Of a DNA stretch of 64,000 bases, positions 59,485 through 64,000 are shown piece by piece. This DNA comes from JACRAV01 sp964571235 (lineage in GTDB: Bacteria > Zixibacteria > MSB-5A5 > GN15 > FEB-12): positions 248,001 through 312,000 of the forward strand of contig CAZNAI010000001.1 in NCBI GenBank assembly GCA_964571235.1, read 5' to 3'. Within the stretch, counting starts at the first letter, position 1; each line of letters begins with the position of its first letter. Made by a program: the position numbers and the translations under genes. The notes beneath the pieces were generated by a model. It had not been told where the DNA came from, made no database searches, and saw only the letters and a program-made list of their open reading frames with translations.

Positions 59485-60885
59485 CTATTTCGGCTTCATA
59501 TTCGGCGTGATCATCTGCTCGGGTCGAACACGCTGATCGAATTCCTCGGCGGTCATAAGTCCCAGCGCAACAACCGCCTCTTTGAGGGTAGTTCCCTCTT
59601 TGTGCGCCTTCTTGGCGACTTTGGCGGCGTTGTCGTATCCGATATACGGATTGAGCGCGGTGACCAGCATGAGCGATTTATCCAAGTGCTGTTTAATCGC
59701 CGGTTCGTTGGCTTCGATACCAACAGCACAGTGCTCGTTGAACATCTCGCACGAATCAGCTAACAGCCGAATCGACTGCAACAGATTATGGATGATCACC
59801 GGCTTGAAGACATTCAGTTCGAAGTTACCGGATGCCCCGCCGATATTCACTGCGACATCGTTGGCAATTACCTGCGTGCAGACCATGGTCATCGCCTCGG
59901 ACTGAGTCGGGTTGACTTTGCCGGGCATGATCGAGGATCCCGGTTCGTTTTCGGGGATAGTTATCTCGCCGATGCCACAACGCGGGCCAGACGCCAGCCA
60001 CCGAATATCGTTGGCAATTTTATTCAGTGAACAGGCCAGTGTTTTCATCGCGCCGGAACACTCGACCATTGCGTCGTGGGTTGCTAGCGCCTCGAACTTG
60101 TTCGGCGCGGTGACAAAGGGTTTACCGGTAAGTTCAGATATTGATTTCGCGACTTTGATGGCAAACTCCGGATGCGTATTCAGTCCGGTGCCGACCGCCG
60201 TGCCGCCGAGTGCCAGCGGATACAAGCGTGTGAGTGAACCGTTAATACGTTCCAGGCCGTTGGTCAATTGCTGTACGTACCCGGAGAACTCCTGGCCGAG
60301 TGTGAGCGGGACTGCATCCATTAAGTGGGTGCGGCCAATTTTGACAACCTTGTCAAACGCTTTTGCCTTCCTATCGAGTGTGTCGCGAAGCTGGGCCACC
60401 ATTGGCAATAGTCGTCGATGAATTTCTTCGACTGCGGCAATGTGCATAGCAGTCGGAAATGTATCGTTGGATGACTGCGCCTTGTTGACATCATCGTTGG
60501 GGTGAACCGGCTTTTTTGAACCCATGACGCCGCCGGACAGTTCAATCGCCCGGTTGGAAACAACCTCGTTGACGTTCATGTTAGTTTGGGTGCCCGATCC
60601 GGTCTGCCAGATGACCAGCGGGAAATGGTCGTCAAGTTTTCCAGCGATTACTTCATCGCAAACTTTGGCAATGAGCTCCCCTTTGTCTTTCGGAAGGAGT
60701 CCCAGCTCGACATTGACCAGCGCCGAGGCCTTTTTCAAAATGCCAAAGGCGCGAATGAGCTCCCGCGGCATCCGCTCACCGCCGATCCGGAAATGATGCA
60801 GGGAACGGGCGGTTTGGGCGCCGTAATATTTGTCCGAGGGAACCTGAATTTCCCCCATTGAGTCTGTTTCTACCCGAAAAGTCAT
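59485..60885 (-). CDS. fumC: Class II fumarate hydratase
   Basis: A 466-residue FumC that hydrates fumarate to malate in the TCA cycle without an Fe-S cluster. Seen: FRVETDSMGEIQVPSDKYYGAQTARSLHHF, GSGTQTNMNVNEVVSNRA, HPNDDVNKAQSSNDTFPTAMH, GRTHLMDAVPLTLGQEFSGY, and the signature GSSIMPGKVNPTQSEA. AGGAG lies 8 bases before its ATG. Confidence 0.97.
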   Translation of the reverse strand: MTFRVETDSMGEIQVPSDKYYGAQTARSLHHFRIGGERMPRELIRAFGILKKASALVNVELGLLPKDKGELIAKVCDEVIAGKLDDHFPLVIWQTGSGTQTNMNVNEVVSNRAIELSGGVMGSKKPVHPNDDVNKAQSSNDTFPTAMHIAAVEEIHRRLLPMVAQLRDTLDRKAKAFDKVVKIGRTHLMDAVPLTLGQEFSGYVQQLTNGLERINGSLTRLYPLALGGTAVGTGLNTHPEFAIKVAKSISELTGKPFVTAPNKFEALATHDAMVECSGAMKTLACSLNKIANDIRWLASGPRCGIGEITIPENEPGSSIMPGKVNPTQSEAMTMVCTQVIANDVAVNIGGASGNFELNVFKPVIIHNLLQSIRLLADSCEMFNEHCAVGIEANEPAIKQHLDKSLMLVTALNPYIGYDNAAKVAKKAHKEGTTLKEAVVALGLMTAEEFDQRVRPEQMITPNMKPK

Positions 60886-61017
60886 GTATCTACTCCTAAA
60901 CTAAACAAAGACTATCTTATCCGGGGGGAATATAGGGGATGGAGATTTTGACGCAAGAGCATGATTGTTGGGTGGGCCCTTCGTGGGACCCGCCACATTC
61001 AATTTCCCATGCAAAGA

Positions 61018-61047
61018 ATGGCGGGTTCGAGGACGGACCCGCCCTAC
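61018..61047 (-). repeat. REP-like palindrome, GTAGGGCGG family
   Basis: The minus strand reads GTAGGGCGGGTCCGTCC then TCGAACCCGCCAT. It matches 16638-16668 in the opposite orientation. The stop codon of the M1-like gene lies in it (61044-61046). Confidence 0.65.
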
Positions 61048-63497
61048 CTGATGGTGCACAACACAAAATGCATCGGGTTGAAGACTAGTTCCGAGGGTTC
61101 CCCCTCTATTGGGATGTCAAACTCGCAATGGGGTTTGTCTATCCATTGCCGTATCCAGGCTGATCCGCCGGCGCGAAATTTGATCTCAATTGGCACAGGC
61201 ATCTTGAACTCCGGCGTGACACCGGTTTGATCGACAGTGCAATGCGCCACATACCGGCCGACCGAGTCGGGCGTCACTTTGTAGGAAAACGAATACTCCG
61301 GAACAGCGTTGCCGTAAACCCACTGGTCGAAAAACCAGGTCATATCCGAGCCGACATGCTTTTCAACCACCGCCTTGAAATCGCGGGTATTGGCAAAGCG
61401 ACCCTTGAAAATCTCATAGTAATCGCTCAGCATGGCGTAAAAGGACGAGTCGCTGTAGGTATTCAGATCGAGCATAAGCCCCCGCAACATGTGCAGGACA
61501 TATGCTCCCTTTTCGTAAATTATCAGATCATAGTCATTGGGCGACTGAGTGGTCGAAGTGCGGTACCCGAGAATAATTGGCCCGGCTTGTTGGCGTGTTT
61601 TGAAGATGAATTTGTTCAGGCTCGCAATGTTGTCGCGATACCGGTCAAGCCAGTAAAGCAATCTGTCATTGCCTGCGGCTCGTTGCAAATACAATAGTGA
61701 GCTGTACTCTGCAAACCCCACGCTAAGCCAGGCATCGTGGTATGACTCCGATCGCACCCCCTCTCCCCACCACTGATACGCGGCTACATGGGAGCGGTGC
61801 AGTTGCTCTGTGCCGAACTGATCGGATTTGAAAAAAGTCGCGTACGATAAAGTCAAAAACTGTGGGTGCGAACGGGAGACCAATTGAGTCAGATCAGTTG
61901 CGATAATCTTATTGCCCGGTACTTCACCGAACAAATCACGATAAAGATTGAGCGACGCCCGAATATCGCCGGCTACCTGTTGCTCCATATGGGCGCCTGC
62001 CACCCCCAATCCCTCGGCGAAGCGAGAGGGATCCACTGTCTCCTCGCGGAAATCCGCCACCGCGTCGACTGTGTCTTCGTCTTGTTCAAGACTCGTACGT
62101 TGGTAGACATTCTGTTGGGCCATTAACTGGTGGTGATGCTCGTTGAAATAGATGAAGAGCGAATCACTCGTTCGAATCTCAAACGGATACCTTGTAAGTG
62201 TGCCGAGATTAAACGTGGCGAACGCCGTGGGAGTGTCCAGCCGCCACTTTGTCCTCATCTGGCCGCCCAACTGCTGTGAGTCGACCATTGTGCCGGTGGC
62301 AACGAACGCGTACTGCGGCGGCGTATTAAACGTCATTGAAAAAGTCGCGTTGTCGCGCCAGCTATAGTAGGGAAACCAGGACGAACCGGCGGTGACCAGA
62401 AAGACACCCATCTTGGACTCGGCGATGTCGCCGTGGTAGTAAAACGTGAGTGTTGCGGTGTCCCCTTTGGCTATCGGTATATTCAGAAACAGGTACACAG
62501 GGACATCTTTGTGGCGCTCCTTGGTCCAGCGGACAAACGGCACCGCTGTGCCTGATTGATCGAGAACACTGTCCAACCAGAGTTCCTCATGAAGGCCCAT
62601 CGACAGAAGCCGACTACCATTGATTTCACCGAGCAATTGTGTTTTCGCCGATCCGGTGTATCGTCCGCCACCGTTAATCGATCCGTCCAGATCGTAGTGG
62701 AGGATTCGTACTTCATCTTTGTCGATACCGTTGAGTCGCTCAAAAGTGGAATCGGAGTAGACTGAATACTGGCAGAGCTTCTCAAGGGCAACATCGACCA
62801 GAATCTCACGATATTTCTTGTAGAGCGAAATTTCCTCGCGCTGGTACGGATCATAGGTGTACACGAGATCGCCGGTCGCGTCGGCCGAGATCAGCGCCGC
62901 CAAGAATGGCTTGGAACGGGGGGCGATCAGATTCTTGAAAGCGGCAAAGGGGACTTCGTAGTCCTCTCGAATGGTCAGGTCATCAAAATACGACTTGAAT
63001 TTTAGCCCGGTCTTCTTGTTTGGCGGAGACGCGATGGTCTGGCGTCCGGCAACAACTCGATCATAGATGGAGCGGTTGAAGAGAAGCAGTGCGGCGTCGC
63101 AGAGCCGGTTGAGTGTATCGGATTTGAGAAATCGCCGTATCTGGTCACGTTCCATTTGTAGAGGGGGAGAAAATCGAAAGGTGGCCGAACCGACATAGAA
63201 TGCGCCATAGACGAGCGATTGCGAGTCAACTATAGCCGGTTTGAGCAGATACAACGTGCCACTGTCCATATGCAACGCGAAATCACGGTGTTCTATGGTC
63301 AGGGTGTCGATCGCATACACCGCCGACGAATCAAGTTCCGGCTTGAGCGTTTTGGCAAAGGCAATTGAATAGGCATTGGAGTCAGCCGCCGGCTTTGACC
63401 AAACCGTTCCTGCAAATACACCAACGAGAATTGCGACCGCCGCTGAGACCTTGCGAAGTCGATGCCGACAATTTCTACTTATCAAATGTGCGCACAT
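61044..63497 (-). CDS. M1-peptidase-like protein without the zinc site
   Basis: A protein of 817 residues with a signal peptide (RHRLRKVSAAVAILVGVFAGTVWS). Its body follows M1 aminopeptidases: an N-terminal beta-rich domain (LILIR--FVRWT...LTFYYHGDIAESK), a WWG core region (SHVAAYQWWGEGVRSESYHDAWLSVGFAEYSSLLYL), the helical C-domain (MLRGLMLDLNTYSDSSFY) and a last domain (WFFDQWVYGNAVPEYSFSY). The M1 zinc motif HExxH reads H570-VAAY and the distal Glu (usually WL-EGFA) reads WLSVGFA, and no GxMEN is seen. So it should be an inactive, structure-only member. ATG 63497 overlaps the M48 gene; the start is uncertain. Confidence 0.78.
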   Translation of the reverse strand: MCAHLISRNCRHRLRKVSAAVAILVGVFAGTVWSKPAADSNAYSIAFAKTLKPELDSSAVYAIDTLTIEHRDFALHMDSGTLYLLKPAIVDSQSLVYGAFYVGSATFRFSPPLQMERDQIRRFLKSDTLNRLCDAALLLFNRSIYDRVVAGRQTIASPPNKKTGLKFKSYFDDLTIREDYEVPFAAFKNLIAPRSKPFLAALISADATGDLVYTYDPYQREEISLYKKYREILVDVALEKLCQYSVYSDSTFERLNGIDKDEVRILHYDLDGSINGGGRYTGSAKTQLLGEINGSRLLSMGLHEELWLDSVLDQSGTAVPFVRWTKERHKDVPVYLFLNIPIAKGDTATLTFYYHGDIAESKMGVFLVTAGSSWFPYYSWRDNATFSMTFNTPPQYAFVATGTMVDSQQLGGQMRTKWRLDTPTAFATFNLGTLTRYPFEIRTSDSLFIYFNEHHHQLMAQQNVYQRTSLEQDEDTVDAVADFREETVDPSRFAEGLGVAGAHMEQQVAGDIRASLNLYRDLFGEVPGNKIIATDLTQLVSRSHPQFLTLSYATFFKSDQFGTEQLHRSHVAAYQWWGEGVRSESYHDAWLSVGFAEYSSLLYLQRAAGNDRLLYWLDRYRDNIASLNKFIFKTRQQAGPIILGYRTSTTQSPNDYDLIIYEKGAYVLHMLRGLMLDLNTYSDSSFYAMLSDYYEIFKGRFANTRDFKAVVEKHVGSDMTWFFDQWVYGNAVPEYSFSYKVTPDSVGRYVAHCTVDQTGVTPEFKMPVPIEIKFRAGGSAWIRQWIDKPHCEFDIPIEGEPSELVFNPMHFVLCTIR

Positions 63498-63999
63498 ATT
63501 CAATCCGTTTCTTGATGGCCGGATGATCATAAAACCAATATTCAATGAGCGGGCTTGGATCCGGGTCGGATAGATTCAATACCGACAACTTATCAAACGC
63601 CGAGGCGGCGATCTCGCCCGAAACGCCGGCGTGCTCCATGCCGAAAGTGTCCGACTCATGCTCCATCATCCGAGTCGGTGCGTTGAGCGCCGGTTGACCA
63701 AAAAAGAGGACAACATTCAGGCAGAGCAAAAGGAGCGGCAGTGAAGCGATATCGTTGATCCGGTCAAATCCAAGGCGGGTTCGAAACCGGTGAATGAGGT
63801 CGTGGATAAACCGGTTAATCACCCACAGAGCGATGATAACAAACAAGATGAGTATTCCCAGCCCGAGCCAGACATGGTGCATGACATAATGCCCCATCTC
63901 GTGTCCCATGACAAACATGATCTCGTCGTGCGTGAAGTTCTTGATGATCGTGTCGTACAGCACAATGCGCTTGGTGCTAAAAAGGCCGGTGACATAGGC
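63475..63999 (-). CDS. M48-family (CAAX prenyl protease-like) metalloprotease, C-terminal part
   Basis: The gene enters from beyond the end of the window (open frame to 63999, preceded by AYVTGLFSTKRIVLYD). It has the zinc motif HEMGH (VMGHEMGHYVMHH), the membrane helix LGLGILILFVIIALWVINRF, a second hydrophobic stretch, and the third ligand region HESDTFGM (MEHESD). This is the C-terminal half of an Ste24/HtpX-type peptidase that cuts membrane or prenylated peptides. Its 3' end overlaps the likely M1 start by about 23 bases. Confidence 0.9.
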   Translation of the reverse strand, partial: AYVTGLFSTKRIVLYDTIIKNFTHDEIMFVMGHEMGHYVMHHVWLGLGILILFVIIALWVINRFIHDLIHRFRTRLGFDRINDIASLPLLLLCLNVVLFFGQPALNAPTRMMEHESDTFGMEHAGVSGEIAASAFDKLSVLNLSDPDPSPLIEYWFYDHPAIKKRIEYVRTFDK

Positions 64000-64000
64000 A

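Overview
The window looks like a chromosome segment of an uncultured-type bacterium of the FCB superphylum. The best fit is a Zixibacteria-like lineage. Three things support this. Two secreted proteins end in a paired C-rich, dockerin-like module (GN-D...DISDLT-LIDYLYI). A third secreted protein ends in an NYPNPFNP/FlgD-like C-terminal sorting domain of the type IX secretion kind. The housekeeping genes are moderately GC-rich and packed in short operons. The taxonomic call is inference from these signatures, not from a marker-gene tree.

Layout. 0-5 kb: the end of a sugar-nucleotide SDR with a nucleotidyltransferase, an Lrp/AsnC regulator with an EamA exporter, and an ECF sigma/zinc anti-sigma pair with a TPR protein. 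5-11 kb: a large MshEN/Rec/HD/DUF4388 fusion facing selD, then a GT-C-like membrane protein and a small thioredoxin-fold protein. 11-20 kb: a secreted repeat protein with a dockerin-like end, a ftsB-recO-glyS operon, a SIMPL protein and an ABC-2 exporter. 20-24 kb: a broken REP-associated transposase (RAYT) flanked by REP palindromes, enolase and an RRM protein. 24-30 kb: a GT-C transferase, an SDR epimerase, a DUF6125-like protein and a secreted subtilase with a dockerin-like end. 30-34 kb: a manganese module (mntR-mntH-usp divergent from terC, with two palindromic operators between). 34-46 kb: an EndoV homologue with M20 amidohydrolase, a propeller protein, ybbR-tsaD-radical SAM-rsmB, a PASTA-only protein and a hydrolase. 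46-54 kb: the SRP/ribosome operon ffh-rpsP-khpA-rimM-trmD-rplS, then rsmD, rnhB-yraN and ispG. 54-64 kb: an accessory zinc-finger gene between identical REP repeats, rqcH, a Mop-domain protein, a DUF4242 protein, fumC, a catalytically degenerate M1 peptidase and the end of an M48 peptidase.

Most notable points. (1) selD is itself a selenoprotein gene: its true GTG start lies 87 bases upstream of the first ATG-like start that ordinary calling gives, and an in-frame UGA followed by a SECIS-like hairpin encodes the catalytic residue. (2) REP-like palindromes carrying a GTAG foot recur through the window in several sequence families, next to a RAYT gene with one in-frame stop; two identical 65-bp copies flank an accessory C2-C2 zinc-finger gene. 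(3) Two enzyme families appear with key catalytic residues missing (M1 peptidase, endonuclease V). (4) The Mn regulator has a mixed MntR/DtxR metal site and a clear tandem operator. No CRISPR array, rRNA or tRNA gene was found.
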